DNA from: Woronichinia naegeliana WA131
Lineage (GTDB): Bacteria; Cyanobacteriota; Cyanobacteriia; Cyanobacteriales; Microcystaceae
Direction: 5' to 3'
NCBI GenBank assembly: GCA_025370055.1
Contig: CP073041.1
Coordinates: 2,294,001-2,358,000, forward strand
DNA: 64,000 nucleotides
Part shown: positions 41,209 through 52,014 of the stretch, in pieces
Layout of the letters: every line of letters begins with the position of its first letter
Numbering within the stretch: position 1 is the first letter of the stretch
The notes under the pieces: model-generated
Database searches by the model: none
What the model saw: the letters and a program-made list of their open reading frames with translations, nothing else
What the model was told of the DNA's origin: nothing
Made by a program: the position numbers and the translations under genes

Positions 41209-42485
41209 GGCACTGGTATCGTCTAGCTAGAAGCTACAAACGTTGCAATACGGGAGGTTCAAAAAATCAGGCGAATTTGGAGTAAGTCCTCCCAAGTTAA
41301 CCCTTTTTCAATTATACCGAGAGCTACAGCAGGAACTTCTCTAGTAGTAAAATGGCTGCGAACAAAGTTATGAACCATCCAGAAAATATCTAGGACTCGC
41401 TGTAATCCCACAACAGATTTAGCATAAGTATTTGTACGACGACGAAAGGCGGCTAAATAGCGTCGGATAGCACTATTAAATGCCTCAACGTGGTTGGCAT
41501 GGACGTCCTTTTCTTCTGGTTTTTCTGTTGTCTCTGGATGTTCTGGTTTCGGAGTTTCTACTTTCTCTAATTTACCCGCAGAATCTCGACGTTTACTACT
41601 CTTATTTTTTAGTCTTACCACAAGACCCTTCGGTAATACTTTGGTGGGACGACCTCGCTTTCCAGTCCTTAATACTTCGTGACAAATATCAAATAGCAGT
41701 TGACTATATCGCTTTTCTCCATCTGTAAATAACTGGAGAGATTCTGCACTCCTTTCAAATAATTCCGCTACCGTCATCATTGCTTCTAGAAATAATTTCT
41801 GCTCTTTTCGACCACATTTTAAATGCCAAATAAAGCGGCTAGCCCTGTCCATGAGCACGATTGTCCACCCCTCAGAGGCACTTGCTTCTTTATTTTTTCC
41901 AACTTTTGTGTATAGTTCATCCCCTTCTATTACTAATTTAACAAATTCATTCACTAAGGCGTATAAAAATAATGTCTCTTGTAATCCTGATAATTTCTTT
42001 TCCCAATTCAATATTGTTGTTTTCGCGTAGCCGAATACTCGGGCTGCTGCATTTAATCCTATTCCTTCCATTCTGGCTTTTAATACTTTTACAATTTCAC
42101 TTAATGGGGTTTCTAAGCCAGCGATTACGCTATCATAAGTCTCAGCAAAACAAGAACTACATTCTTGACAAATGAACATTTTACGTTCCCCGTTACCTTT
42201 CGTTTGATAATGAGAATGTATTTTTACGTTTTCACTATAGCAATGAGGACAGTTTTTCTTGAATAAGGCATCCTCTTTCTCTTGGCACAAGCCAACATCA
42301 TTCAGGATTTCCATAGAGCTTTTCTTTAATATTGACATTGTTTTCTGTTTCCTTCTTCTTTGATATAATGACAATAATAATAGTATAATAAAAACGGGAC
42401 GATGTCTAGTCTTAAACTATTTTTCTATTTTCTCAAAGCCTTACACCATAACTTTTTCCAACTTTGATCAGACGATACCAGGTCC
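41209..42485 (-). mobile_element. IS1-like element B
   Basis: Left end GGCACTGGTATCGTCTAGC; right end CGATACCAGGTCC, slightly altered from the CGATACCAGTACC of element A. No matching flanks, so one side was probably rearranged. It cuts the 3' end of the lectin-like gene. Confidence 0.8.
41259..42338 (-). CDS. IS1-like transposase, intact
   Basis: 359 aa from the ATG at 42338 (MSILKKSS, matching the start of the homologue at 4443); an upstream ATG at 42374 is possible. Zinc finger CPHCYSEN ... CQECSSC, HTH (AAARVFGYAKTTILNWEKKL), DDE region EGDELYTKVGK, LFTDGEKRYSQLLFD and HANHVEAFNSAIRRYLAAFRRR. Longer than classical IS1 enzymes, with a Lys-rich insertion near residues 235-270. Confidence 0.85.
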   Translation of the reverse strand: MSILKKSSMEILNDVGLCQEKEDALFKKNCPHCYSENVKIHSHYQTKGNGERKMFICQECSSCFAETYDSVIAGLETPLSEIVKVLKARMEGIGLNAAARVFGYAKTTILNWEKKLSGLQETLFLYALVNEFVKLVIEGDELYTKVGKNKEASASEGWTIVLMDRASRFIWHLKCGRKEQKLFLEAMMTVAELFERSAESLQLFTDGEKRYSQLLFDICHEVLRTGKRGRPTKVLPKGLVVRLKNKSSKRRDSAGKLEKVETPKPEHPETTEKPEEKDVHANHVEAFNSAIRRYLAAFRRRTNTYAKSVVGLQRVLDIFWMVHNFVRSHFTTREVPAVALGIIEKGLTWEDLLQIRLIF

Positions 42486-43019
42486 GGTAAAAGGGTAATA
42501 GCTTGACCAATCGCGCTGTAGTTAGCTGTGTCTGTTCCAACCCCGCCGTTGATAGTGTCATTGCCTGTACTACCAATTGTAGTGTCGTTGGATTGGATTT
42601 CGATGATGCCTCGAAGTTGAGCACTCGCACTTCCGTCATCCCATTGCCCAGGACTCACAAAGTTAATGTAAGCATAGTCTTGAGCACCAAAACCATCGTC
42701 TGGTTGTCCAGGACTCCAATTTGTATAGGTGACAGCTTCTCCATTTACCCATTTAAACTGTCCTTCAACAACTTCATCCGTCAAACCAATCCACAACTGT
42801 TCAGTACCACCAAAGCTATTAACAAGAAATTGATTTTCTGCCGCGTCGTTAACCGTTACTAAATTCCCCCCGAAACTTACGGCTTGGGCTTGGGCTTGTT
42901 TCCAAGTTCCTGCACTACTTAAAAGATAAGATTTACCGTTGTAGTTAAAAGTGGGTGAAGTTGAATTAATGTCCCCAAAAATTTGGTCATTACCGCCGCC
43001 ACCATTGAGAGAATACCAG
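42486..43019 (-). pseudogene. C-type lectin domain with RTX-type repeats, truncated at both ends
   Basis: N-terminal edge shows a Gly/Asp nonapeptide NGGGGNDQIFGD, then a C-type lectin-like domain (YLLSSAGTWKQAQAQAVSFG, LWIGLTDEVVEGQFKWVNG, NWSPGQPDD, QWDDGSA) and another RTX repeat GSTGNDTINGGVGTDTANYS. Such proteins are secreted by type I systems and bind calcium and sugars. The 5' part is lost at an ISAzo13 end, the 3' part at IS1-like element B. Confidence 0.75.
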
Positions 43020-43230
43020 AAAAAAGATGATCCAATGATTATAGCGGTTTGGCAAAGATTTCCACAAACCATTTTTTGAGGCTAGGAAGGCGATTAATCC
43101 GTGCTTCAACCTTTTCCATCCCAGCCTTGCTCAGCTTCACTCCTGTCTCATAAACTTTTTCTATCAGTTTCACTACAGGATTTTGACCCCTGAATGTTAG
43201 CGTTTTAGCAAAATTAAGCACGGTTTCAAC
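43020..43230 (-). pseudogene. ISAzo13 transposase, C-terminal fragment
   Basis: Reads LVETVLNFAKTLTFRGQNPV, LIEKVYETGVKLSKAGMEKVEA and ends LPSLKKWFVEIFAKPL; this is the usual ISAzo13 C-terminus. It is cut upstream by an ISAs1 5' end (43231) and lies in opposite orientation to the N-terminal part at 43491-44410. Confidence 0.75.
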
Positions 43231-43424
43231 CAGGGCGAACGCATCTAAAAATGATACAGATACAAGAACATTATAGAGGGATGGATAAGGGAAAATAAGG
43301 AAAAGTGCATAGAAAACAAAAGCGATGAAACTCCGACCCAAATATAGACTGGTAGAACACTTTGCCGAAATAGATGACCCTCGCATCGAACGAACAAAAC
43401 GGCATAAACTCATTGATATTCTAG
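43231..43424 (+). mobile_element. ISAs1 element 1, 5' fragment
   Basis: Begins CAGGGCGAACGCATCT and continues into the transposase start ([18 protein letters not shown] to HKLIDIL), as at 30880-31073, then stops at the ISAzo13 piece. Confidence 0.85.
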
Positions 43425-44410
43425 AGATAGCCATAAAATAAATGATCCGATAGAATAGCAAAAGACAGTTTTAACAAAAAGGTAAATTGTATGCTGAAAA
43501 AATCAGTAACGGAAATCAGTGAAGACCTAAAATCGCTGTACATCGAAACAGCCAAAAAACTAAAAGGTAGCGACAGGAGACAATTCATGGCACAGGTTGT
43601 ACAAGGTTTGGGAATAGGGGGACAAACCTTCGCAGAACGCGAATTAGGGTGGAATAGACGAACAATCCGCAAAGGAACAGAAGAATTAACGAGTGGTCAA
43701 GCATTCATAGATGGTCGCAGCCGTAGTGGGCGCAAAAAAAAAGAAACAAAATTACCGAATATCTTAGAAGATATAAAGTCGATAGTGGAGCCGAAAAGTC
43801 AAACAGACCCAAGTTTTAAAAGTACGCGATTATATACGAGAATAACAAGTGAAGAGGTGCGTAGGCAACTGATTGTACAATCAGGTTATCAAGAGGAAGA
43901 ACTACCATCATCGGAAACAATCAGAAGAAAATTGAATGATTTGGGGTATAGCTTAAAAAGAGTATTAAAAAGCAAACCGAAAAAAAAGATAGCAGAAACG
44001 GAAGCTATTTTTGAACAAATCGAAAAAATCAACAGGGAAGCAGATGAAGACCCAAAGACATTGCGTATATCGCTAGATGGCAAGGTAGGGGTCAAAGTGG
44101 GAGAATTTGACAGGGGTGGAAAAACGCGGGTAAAAACAGAGGCATTCTTACCATGACTTTGGAGCAGAAGTTACTCTAATTCCTTACGGAATTTTTCTAC
44201 CTGAACAGAATGAATTATCTTTATTTTTTGTGTCGTCCAAATTAACAGCAGATTGCATTGGTGACATATTAGAAAGTTGGTGGGAAAGTGTAAAGCATCG
44301 CTTTAGTCATATTGAGAAATTGGTGATAAATCAGGATAATGGACCTGAAAATCATTCGCGTCGTAGTCAATTCATGCGGCGTATGATTGATTTTACAGAA
44401 TCGTCAAAGC
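43425..44410 (+). pseudogene. ISAzo13 transposase, N-terminal and middle part
   Basis: ATG at 43491; 43491-44156 reads the N-terminal region (FAERELGWNRRTIRKG, RLYTRITSEEVRRQL, PSSETIRRKLNDLGY, LRISLDGKVGVKVGE with first Asp). A one-base shift near 44150 moves to the frame HDFGAEVTLIPYGIFLPEQ ... LVINQDNGPENHSRRSQFM. It is cut by IS-A copy 5. A third ISAzo13 piece is at 57176-57351. Confidence 0.8.
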
Positions 44411-44416
44411 TAGATA

Positions 44417-46104
44417 GGGCTTGCTGAAAAAAGCTGAAACCTTTACGGAGAAAAATAGTAGGCGAATTAAGAACCGCTAGAATGCACGAAAATAGGGTAG
44501 AATGCCTCAAAACCATTGCATTAAGAAGAGAGAAAGCAGATGTACCGAAAGCAACAGTACTCAATTGAAACACCAGAAAACTTGAAAAATCTGTTCGGCG
44601 GGCAGTTAGACGAAGAAAATCGTTGGATAGAAATGTCAAAAATGATTCTTTGGGAAGAATATGAGGAAGAATATGCAAAAAACTTCACAGAAAAAAAAGG
44701 AGCCCCAGCCAAATCATTTAGAATGGCATTAGGAGCATTAATTATCAAAGAAATTTCAGGAAAAAGTGACAGAGAAACAGTAGAACAAATAAAAGAGAAC
44801 CCTTATTTACAGTACTTTATAGGAATGGAAAGCTATAGTAGCAAAGAAGCATTTAATGCGTCAATGATGGTTCATTTTCGTAAAAAAATAGGAATGGAAT
44901 TAATAAATAAAATTAATAAAGAAATAGAAAAAAAAGCGACGGGTGTAGCGTCAGAAAAAAAAGAAAATGAAGGAAAGTTATTGTTAGATGCGACTTGTAC
45001 ACCAGCAGATATAAAATATCCAACGGATATAGGAATATTGAATGATGCCAGAGAAAAAACAGAAAAAATAATAGATAAGCTGTATGAAGAAATAAAAGAG
45101 AAAAGGAAAGAAAAGCCGAGGACTTATAGGGAAGTGGCAAGAAAAGAGTACTTAGCCATAGCAAAAAAACGTCGTGTGTCAAAAAAAGAAAGAAGAAAAG
45201 GAACAAAAAAACAACTAGGATATATAAAAAGAAACTTGTCTCATATAGAAAAAATGATAGAAGAGGGAGCAAAGTTAGAAAAACTAACGAAAAAAGAGCA
45301 AGAAGAGCTTGTAACGATAGGAAAAGTGTATGAGCAACAGTTAGAAATGTATGAAAAAAAGACAAATAAAGTAGAAAACAGAATTGTGAGTGTAAGCCAA
45401 CCTCACGTGCGTCCAATAGTGCGTGGAAAAGCGGGAAAAGCAGTAGAGTTTGGAGCTAAAATATCGGCAAGTAATGTGAATGGCTTTGTCTTCTTAGACA
45501 AATTAAGTTGGGATAATTACAACGAATCGGGAGATTTACAAGCGCGAATAGAAGAATATAAAAGGGAAACAGGATGTTATCCGGAATCGGTTCATGTGGA
45601 TAAAATCTATCGAACAAAAGCGAATCGAGCTTATTGTAAAGAAAGGGATATAAGAATGAGTGGTCCCCGATTGGGAAGACCGCCGAAAGAGGTGAGCAAA
45701 GAAAAAAAGAAAGAGGCACGCTCAGATGAAAGAGTGCGTAATGCCATTGAGGGTAAATTCGGACAGGGAAAGAGGAAATTTAGTCTTGGTCGAGTGATGG
45801 CCAAACTACCTGAGACCTCGGAAACGGTAATTGCGATGAACTTTTTGGTAATGAATCTTTCTACTCTACTTCAGAAGACAAAAAGTAAAAAGTTGTAGAG
45901 TCGTTTTTCTTGTGAAAAATGGTGTTAATTTTCCTCTCTTTTGTGAGGAGTGATTTGTGTTGACCTTTTTAGACAGAAAGGAACAATAGATTAAACAAAA
46001 TCTGTATTTTGATTTGTTTCCATAAGGATAAGTTATCTATGCTTTTTCAGTCCATACTTCCCTAACCCACATTTCTTTCGTTTTTTGACTTTTTCAGCAA
46101 GCCC
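44417..46104 (+). mobile_element. IS-A copy 5
   Basis: Complete 1688 bp. Left flank TAGATA (ISAzo13), right flank TACTTA (ISAs1 remnant); they do not match, so this copy took part in a rearrangement. Confidence 0.9.
44540..45898 (+). CDS. IS-A transposase, intact
   Basis: 452 aa with the same D150/D353/E404 triad as the other copies; carries the H variant (NLSHIEKM) and L (MILWEE). Confidence 0.9.
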   Translation: MYRKQQYSIETPENLKNLFGGQLDEENRWIEMSKMILWEEYEEEYAKNFTEKKGAPAKSFRMALGALIIKEISGKSDRETVEQIKENPYLQYFIGMESYSSKEAFNASMMVHFRKKIGMELINKINKEIEKKATGVASEKKENEGKLLLDATCTPADIKYPTDIGILNDAREKTEKIIDKLYEEIKEKRKEKPRTYREVARKEYLAIAKKRRVSKKERRKGTKKQLGYIKRNLSHIEKMIEEGAKLEKLTKKEQEELVTIGKVYEQQLEMYEKKTNKVENRIVSVSQPHVRPIVRGKAGKAVEFGAKISASNVNGFVFLDKLSWDNYNESGDLQARIEEYKRETGCYPESVHVDKIYRTKANRAYCKERDIRMSGPRLGRPPKEVSKEKKKEARSDERVRNAIEGKFGQGKRKFSLGRVMAKLPETSETVIAMNFLVMNLSTLLQKTKSKKL

Positions 46105-46287
46105 TACTTAAACGACGGAGCAAGCCCAAATTATCAGCCGCATTACCTTGACGCACTCGACTCGCATCCTCATTAAAAGTGACATCTAAAACCCAATGCA
46201 GACTATTTTCAATACTCCAGTGAGAACGAATCACATGGCTATGACGTTCGGCATCCGTAGGAAGACTGCTAATATAATAGCGAAACG

Positions 46288-47465
46288 GGGTACATCCCGG
46301 ATAAAGTAGTACATAGAATCTGGGGTAAAATGGAAAAAAACTGATGAGCGAAAAAAGTATGTTACCGATTCCCCCAGAAGAAAAAGCACTGTTAAAACAG
46401 CATCTCACCGAATCAGCCCGTATCTTGCGCAAATATACGGAACCAGAGAAACAGAAGGACTTTGGAAGCATCGAAGTAGAAGTCAGAACCCAGATGTTAG
46501 AAATTGTGGGGCCAACAATGGGGGAGTTTTTTTTTCAGAAGGGGGAAAAAAACGGTCTGGAAACAAGCGAAAAATCAAAACCCTAGTCGGAGAAGTGGAA
46601 ATAAGCCAAAAACAAGCCAGAAAACTAAAGGTGTCGCCAAAAATCGTCTTAAGTCCAGGTTTAGAGAAATGCTGTCTAAGAGCCAGTGCGAAAACATCCT
46701 ACCAACAAGCAGAAGAAGATATAGAGGAGTTGATGGGGATAAAAGTAGGACATAGCAGTTTACATCGCTTGGTAGAACGGACAGAACTGCCCTTAGCTCA
46801 AGCTCAGTCAGAGAGTGCGGGGGTCAGTATAGATGGGGGAAAGATTTGTCTGCGGGGCGAGGAGAAGGAAGGGGGACAGTGGCGAGATTATAAACTGGTG
46901 AGTCTTCATGGCAATGTCTGTGAAGCCTTTTTCCAAGACCCAGAGGGCTTAAAGAATTGGAGCAATGTTCAACCTTTGTCCCCAATAGTGACCTTTTTGG
47001 GAGATGGTCATCCCGGAATCTGGAATGCGGTAGAGAGTTTCGCCACTCAATCGTGGCTGATACGACGAGAGGTGTTGGATTGGTATCATCTCAAGGAGAA
47101 TCTGTTCAAAGTGGGTGGCTCTCTCAAACGGCTAGAAGCAGTGGAGCATTTACTGTGGCGGGGTTTTGTGAACAAGGCAATAGATGCGTTTGATGGAGTC
47201 AAAAGCAAGAGGGCAAAGAATTTTCAAGCCTATTTGACGAAGCATTATCAGCGTATCCCTGATTACCAATACTATCAACAGCTTGGTATTGTGATTGGTT
47301 CTGGTGATGTGGAGTCTAAGATTAAACAGGTGGGAGCTAGGGTTAAATTGTCGGGAGCACGTTGGCATCTTCATAATGTTTCTCGTATTCTTCGGCTACG
47401 ATGTGCTTATCTCAATCACTCTCCTCTTTTGAGTGTCAATGTATTATCTTAAGTGGGATGCACCC
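46288..47465 (+). mobile_element. ISKra4-like element B
   Basis: 1178 bp; ends GGGTACATCCCGGATAA and (reverse) GGGTGCATCCCACTTAA; 9-bp TSD AGCGAAACG at 46279-46287 and 47466-47474. Inserted in ISAs1 element 2. Confidence 0.87.
46344..47452 (+). CDS. ISKra4-like transposase B, two frames joined by a likely -1 shift on a T9 run
   Basis: Frame 1 46344-46586 (80 aa, helical N-terminal part) and frame 2, open through 46535 to the stop at 47452. A run of nine T (46527-46535) lies exactly where a -1 shift would join them (MGEF... to [24 protein letters not shown]). The second part has ISKra4 blocks [34 protein letters not shown] and [16 protein letters not shown] -1 shift on repeated T is common in IS elements, so this may be programmed; a simple indel is the alternative. 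Confidence 0.7.
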
Positions 47466-47621
47466 AGCGAAACGTCTCTGTTGTTTTATGACCGAATTGA
47501 GTTTTACTTTTAACCATCACAACAGTTGCTATACTAAACACGGTCACAGGTTGCGAATTCTAAAAATAAGAGATAATATAATAAAAATAGAAAAATTAGT
47601 CAAGAGGCTGAGAAATGATTA

Positions 47622-49148
47622 CAGCAATTCCAAATTCAAATGGTATAAATAGAGACAGAAAAACTTTGACCTATAGGAAGTTATGAATAAAGAGAAAAGT
47701 GTCTACTGATTTTGCAGAGAGAAAGATGGAAGTAAACGACCTAAGTTTTGACGGAATCGTTCACTGTTTAAACGAGGTCATTGGGAAGATAGATGACCCC
47801 CGTTCGGTTAGTAATGCAACGAAATATAGTCTAAGAGAGGCGATACTGGGGGCATTTGCCGCCTTTTTTATGCAAAATGAGTCATTTTTAGAGTACCAAC
47901 GTCAGCTTAACAGCCGTTGTGGGCGAGATAATGCTCAGAGCTTGTTTGGACTAGAAAAAATACCAACAGTAGAACAGATTCGCAACATTGTGGATGGGGT
48001 AGCAGCGAGTAGGCTATTCCCTTTGTTTGGGTTAATTTACCAAGCATTGAGGAGCATGGGATTCTTGAAAGCCTATGAAATATTGAGGGGAAATCTTCTA
48101 GTAGCAATGGATGGGACAAATTACTACAGTTCGGAAAAAGTAAATTGTCCATGCTGTTCAACCAAAACGTCAAAACAGGGAAAAGTCACCTACTTCCATT
48201 ACTGCATTATTGCCCGTGATTGTTTCCCCAGACCATGAATCAGTTTTTTCCTTACCCCCTGAATTTATCACCCCTCAAGACGGTTCTGAAAAGCAAGATT
48301 GTGAGCAAAATGCGGCGAAACGTTGGATAAGTAACCATGCTAGTTTGTTTGCGGGACAGAAGATAACTCTGCTAGGGGATGACTTGTACAGTCGTCAGCC
48401 CACTTGTCAGCACTGTCTCGACCACGATTTCAACTTTATCTTCGTCTGTTTACCGACTTCTCATCCCACACTCTATGAATGGTTAAACTATTTAGAAGCT
48501 AATGGAGAAGTCAAAACCACTCAACACCGACGTTGGAATGGGAAGTATTTCGAGATTTGGCACTGCCGTTATCTCAATCAGATTCCCCTGCGAGACCAAC
48601 AGCCTGCTTTGTTGGTTAACTGGTGTGAGCTAAAAATCCACCGCGAATCCGATGCTCAACTTCTTTATCACAATAGTTGGATTACCAATCATTTTCTCAC
48701 CCCTCACATCGTTCTTGATGTCTGTCGTGCTGGACGGACTCGTTGGCGTACTGAGAACGAGAATCACAATATTCTCAAAAATCGAGGCTATCACTTAGAG
48801 CATAATTTTGGGCATGGTAAACAACACCTCGCCTCTGTTTTGCTTACCCTGAATTTGCTGGCTTTTCTCTTGCACACGGTTTTAGGTTTGGTTGATGAAC
48901 GTTACCAGAGAATTCGCGTCCAACGCGGCACTCGTAAGGGATTCTTTCAAGATATTCTCTCTTTGACCAAATATCTGTTCTTTGAAAGCTGGCATCATCT
49001 TTTAGATTTTATGCTTGATGACTCAGTTTCTCTCGCTGTCTCGAATTCTTCCTAGTTGATTAATTGGCAATTTTCATAGCAAAACCCTTGCCAGTAAATA
49101 CATTGAGCCTTTTGTATCTTTGACTACATTCTGAATTTGGAATTGCTG
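47622..49148 (+). mobile_element. IS-Y element (1527 bp)
   Basis: Perfect 17-bp ends CAGCAATTCCAAATTCA; 10-bp TSD GAAATGATTA at 47612-47621 and 49149-49158. It entered across the start codon of IS630-B, and the TSD regenerates that ATG. Confidence 0.9.
47699..49055 (+). pseudogene. IS-Y transposase, frameshifted (DDE type, family uncertain)
   Basis: Frame 1 47699-48238 and frame 2 48207-49055; one extra base near 48209 breaks YCI + MPVIVSPDHESV. Motifs KIDDPRSVSNATKYSLREAI, VAMDGTNYYSS (Asp), TLLGDDLYSRQP (Asp) and RTRWRTENENHNILKNRGYH (Glu region). It looks like an IS4-superfamily enzyme filed as ISNCY in IS catalogues; this label is from memory. Confidence 0.7.
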
Positions 49149-49151
49149 GAA

Positions 49152-50195
49152 ATGATTAAGTTAGAATTTACAGAAGAAGACAAAAGACTGTTGTCTTACG
49201 GTCGGTTTAATCACCCGCATCCTAGAGTGCAGCTAAAGATGGAAGTTTTATGGCTAAAAAGTCAGGGATTGTCTCATCAAAAAATTGCTCAATTCGCAGG
49301 AGTTTCAGTAAATACGGTGACAAGCTATATCCGTGATTATCAAGAGGGCGGGATAGAAAAACTAAAAGAAATAAAATTTAATCGCCCGAAAAGCGAGTTA
49401 ACAGAGCATCAAGGGACAATTGAGGCATATTTTGAGTCAAATCCACCAGCAACAATAAATGAAGCAGTAAAAAGAATAGAAGAATTAACAGGAATAAAAA
49501 GAAGTCCGACGCAAGTCAGAAAATTTTTAAAGTCAATAGGAATGAGGTGTCTAAAGGTGGGAACAATTCCATCAAAAGCAGATGTAGAAGCTCAGGATAG
49601 CTATAGAGAAAAAGAGCTAGAACCAAGGCTAGAAGAGGCAAAAGCAGGAAAAAGGGCAGTTTTCTTTGTAGATGCCTCTCATTTTGTAATGGGAGCATTT
49701 GTAAATTTTATATGGTGCTTCAAGAGGATTTTTATTAAGTCACCATCAGGGAGAAAACGTTTTAATGTGTTAGGAGCATTAAATGCAATTACCCATGAAG
49801 TAATTATGGTAACGAACAGTTCTTATATTACGGGAACTCAGGTTTGTGAACTCCTAGAAAAGATAGCAGAATTAGGACTATTAATACCGATTACGTTGGT
49901 ATTAGACAATGCTCGTTATCAAAAATGCCGAATTGTACAGGAGTTGGCAGAATCATTAGGAATAGAGTTACTGTACTTACCTCCTTATTCTCCTAACTTG
50001 AATTTAATTGAAAGACTGTGGAAGTTTGTGAAGAAGAAGTGTTTATACGCAAAATATTATGAAGATTTTACGCAGTTTTCTGCAGCAATTTCAGGATGTC
50101 TTGAGGATGCTAACGTAAAATATAAGGAGGAGCTTGATTCTCTGCTCACCTTACGATTTCAACGCTTTGATAAATCTCAGATTATGAACGTTTGA
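49152..50195 (+). CDS. IS630-family transposase (IS630-B copy 2)
   Basis: 347 aa, one residue different from copy 1 (NPPATINEA) with all catalytic motifs. Coding frame intact because the IS-Y TSD restored ATG, but its native upstream sequence is displaced 1.5 kb. Confidence 0.9.
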   Translation: MIKLEFTEEDKRLLSYGRFNHPHPRVQLKMEVLWLKSQGLSHQKIAQFAGVSVNTVTSYIRDYQEGGIEKLKEIKFNRPKSELTEHQGTIEAYFESNPPATINEAVKRIEELTGIKRSPTQVRKFLKSIGMRCLKVGTIPSKADVEAQDSYREKELEPRLEEAKAGKRAVFFVDASHFVMGAFVNFIWCFKRIFIKSPSGRKRFNVLGALNAITHEVIMVTNSSYITGTQVCELLEKIAELGLLIPITLVLDNARYQKCRIVQELAESLGIELLYLPPYSPNLNLIERLWKFVKKKCLYAKYYEDFTQFSAAISGCLEDANVKYKEELDSLLTLRFQRFDKSQIMNV

Positions 50196-52014
50196 AGTAT
50201 AAACCGACCCACTGATTTTGGCGATGCAATGCGGAAAGCTGATTGATTGACACTGTCCAGACTTGACGAGTTTCTAAACGGTAATGTCCTTTTTCTGTCT
50301 TCTCATGATAACTGTATTCAATTCCTTGCCAGTTCTGAGCGACCGCTTGTTTAAACCAATCCCTAACTTGTTTATTAAGTTTGCCCTGATTTCCTTTGAG
50401 AGCCAATACATAGTCACCTTCACCTTGCTTTATTTGTTTTGCGATTTCTGTCTGCGTTCCCATTGCATCTAGGGTTACTACTGCCCCCTTGATGTTAAGT
50501 AACTTCAGTAACAAGGGGACTGCTTTTATTTCATTAGATTTACTATCTACTTTCTTTTGCGCTAACATCAGTCCCCGCTCACTACTCCACGCACTTATGC
50601 TGTGTAACGCATTTAGTCCTTTTTCCCTATCATAAGAACCTCTTTTCGTTTTTCCATCTATCTGTATCAGCTCTATGTCCATTTTCTCCGTTAGACTGCT
50701 TATCCAGCTCAGAAAACTTTTTTCTAGTTCTTCTGTTTCCAACATTCCAAATACTCTTCCAAAGGTATCGTGAGAGGGAATTCCCTTTGGTAACTCTAGA
50801 AACATTTCTAGCCATTCTCGTTTGGCTTTGCCATAGGCTTCAATTGCTACGAAGCCATCTGCCCCTGACAATACTGCCAATATTCCTATGGTGACAATTG
50901 CTGTTAAGTTATGGTCTTGCCTTCTCCCTGTTCTCGGTTCTTTTAGGCACTGAAAATGTTTCAGTATGCTTCTTTTGATAATTTTGACTTCTTTTTCTTG
51001 TTGTGGGGTTAGAACTCTTGCGCCGAAGCCTTTTGCCATCTTTGACCTCACTCACTTACTTTTTTTAAATAATAGCCTTTTCTTCTCTTAGATGACTGCT
51101 TCTTTTTTACACTATATTTCTCTCTTTTTGTCTGTATTTTTTGTAACAAATAAGATGCGATTACCCTGGCCGTAGTCCCAGCCACAAATGGAGGTGTTGA
51201 CCTACATAAAAGCTACTGTGACGACGTTTACTCGTTCTTTTCGATTCTGGTCTGACCACATATTTTTGAATTCCTTTTTCCTTGACCATTTGACCTTGTA
51301 GAATTGCACTCGTATGGGCAATCGCTGCCACAATTAATAGCTTTGATAGTCGTTCTGCCTCTAGATTTGTTCCCTCTAGATTATAGCCTCCAGACTTCAA
51401 ATCCCTAAACATTTCCTCGATACCAAATCTTTTTTGATACGATTTAATTGCCTCCTCTAGGCTTCCTAAATTTGTCAAGATAAACCAAGGCTCTTTTGTC
51501 TTAAATCCGCCGTAGGTCTTTTTCCATTTACAGGCTAAATTAAATCCTCCAAATCCTTTCATTTTGGTAACGTTTACTTCGTTAAAAAATAGACTTGTTC
51601 CCGGGGATAATCCCAACGCTCTCATTTCTTGGTAAAGCTGCTCATCTTCCGACACATTTGTCGTCTTTTTCTGTCTCAAACAAAAGTATAGACCCTTCTT
51701 TCCTAGCCACTTTCCCAGTGTGACTGAACAGAATTCTCTGTCCCCTAATATCACTATTTTGTATTCTGAGAATAGGCTTATTGCCTTCTCTAATACCCTT
51801 TTTTGAGCCGTTAAATTACTATTTCCTTTTTTGTCTAAAAATTCCCAATATACTAGCACCGCTCTTTTCTCATAAATTAAGCTTACTGTCAGGATGTTTA
51901 TTACACCCCAATTTGTTCTATCTATTGCTAGATATACACAACCATTTTTAACACATTTTTCTGGCTTCTTTATTAACTCTTTTACACAGGGAAACCAGAT
52001 TTTCTCTATACTTA

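Larger units (their letters stand above)
47530..50203 (+). mobile_element. IS630-B copy 2, interrupted by IS-Y
   Basis: Left end TACTAAACACGGTCACAGG and right end ...CGTTTGAAGTA, flanked by TA. Inserted in ISAs1 element 2. It holds IS-Y in front of the transposase start codon. Confidence 0.82.
46111..51051 (-). pseudogene. ISAs1-family transposase 2, in three pieces
   Basis: Pieces 51051-50204, 47529-47466 and 46287-46111. Removing IS630-B (TA target) and ISKra4-B (TSD AGCGAAACG) gives QWVGLATVVMVKSKTQFGHK and [19 protein letters not shown] in frame. Motifs IQIDGKTKRGSYD, VTLDAMGTQTEIAKQI and [20 protein letters not shown]. The C-terminus is cut at LGLLRRL. Only moderately like transposase 1. 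Confidence 0.82.
46105..51168 (-). mobile_element. ISAs1-family element 2, 3' truncated and cut by two elements
   Basis: 5' end at 51168 (reverse CAGGGTAATCGCATCTTA, alike ISAs1 element 1). Body interrupted by IS630-B copy 2 and ISKra4-B; the 3' end is lost at IS-A copy 5. It is inserted in the IS4-C transposase gene. Confidence 0.78.

Noticed and set aside
46094-46471. A 125-aa gene starting inside ISKra4-B
   Set aside because: Only its C-terminal half is real (ISAs1-2 remnant); the N-terminal half is antisense to the ISKra4-B leader.
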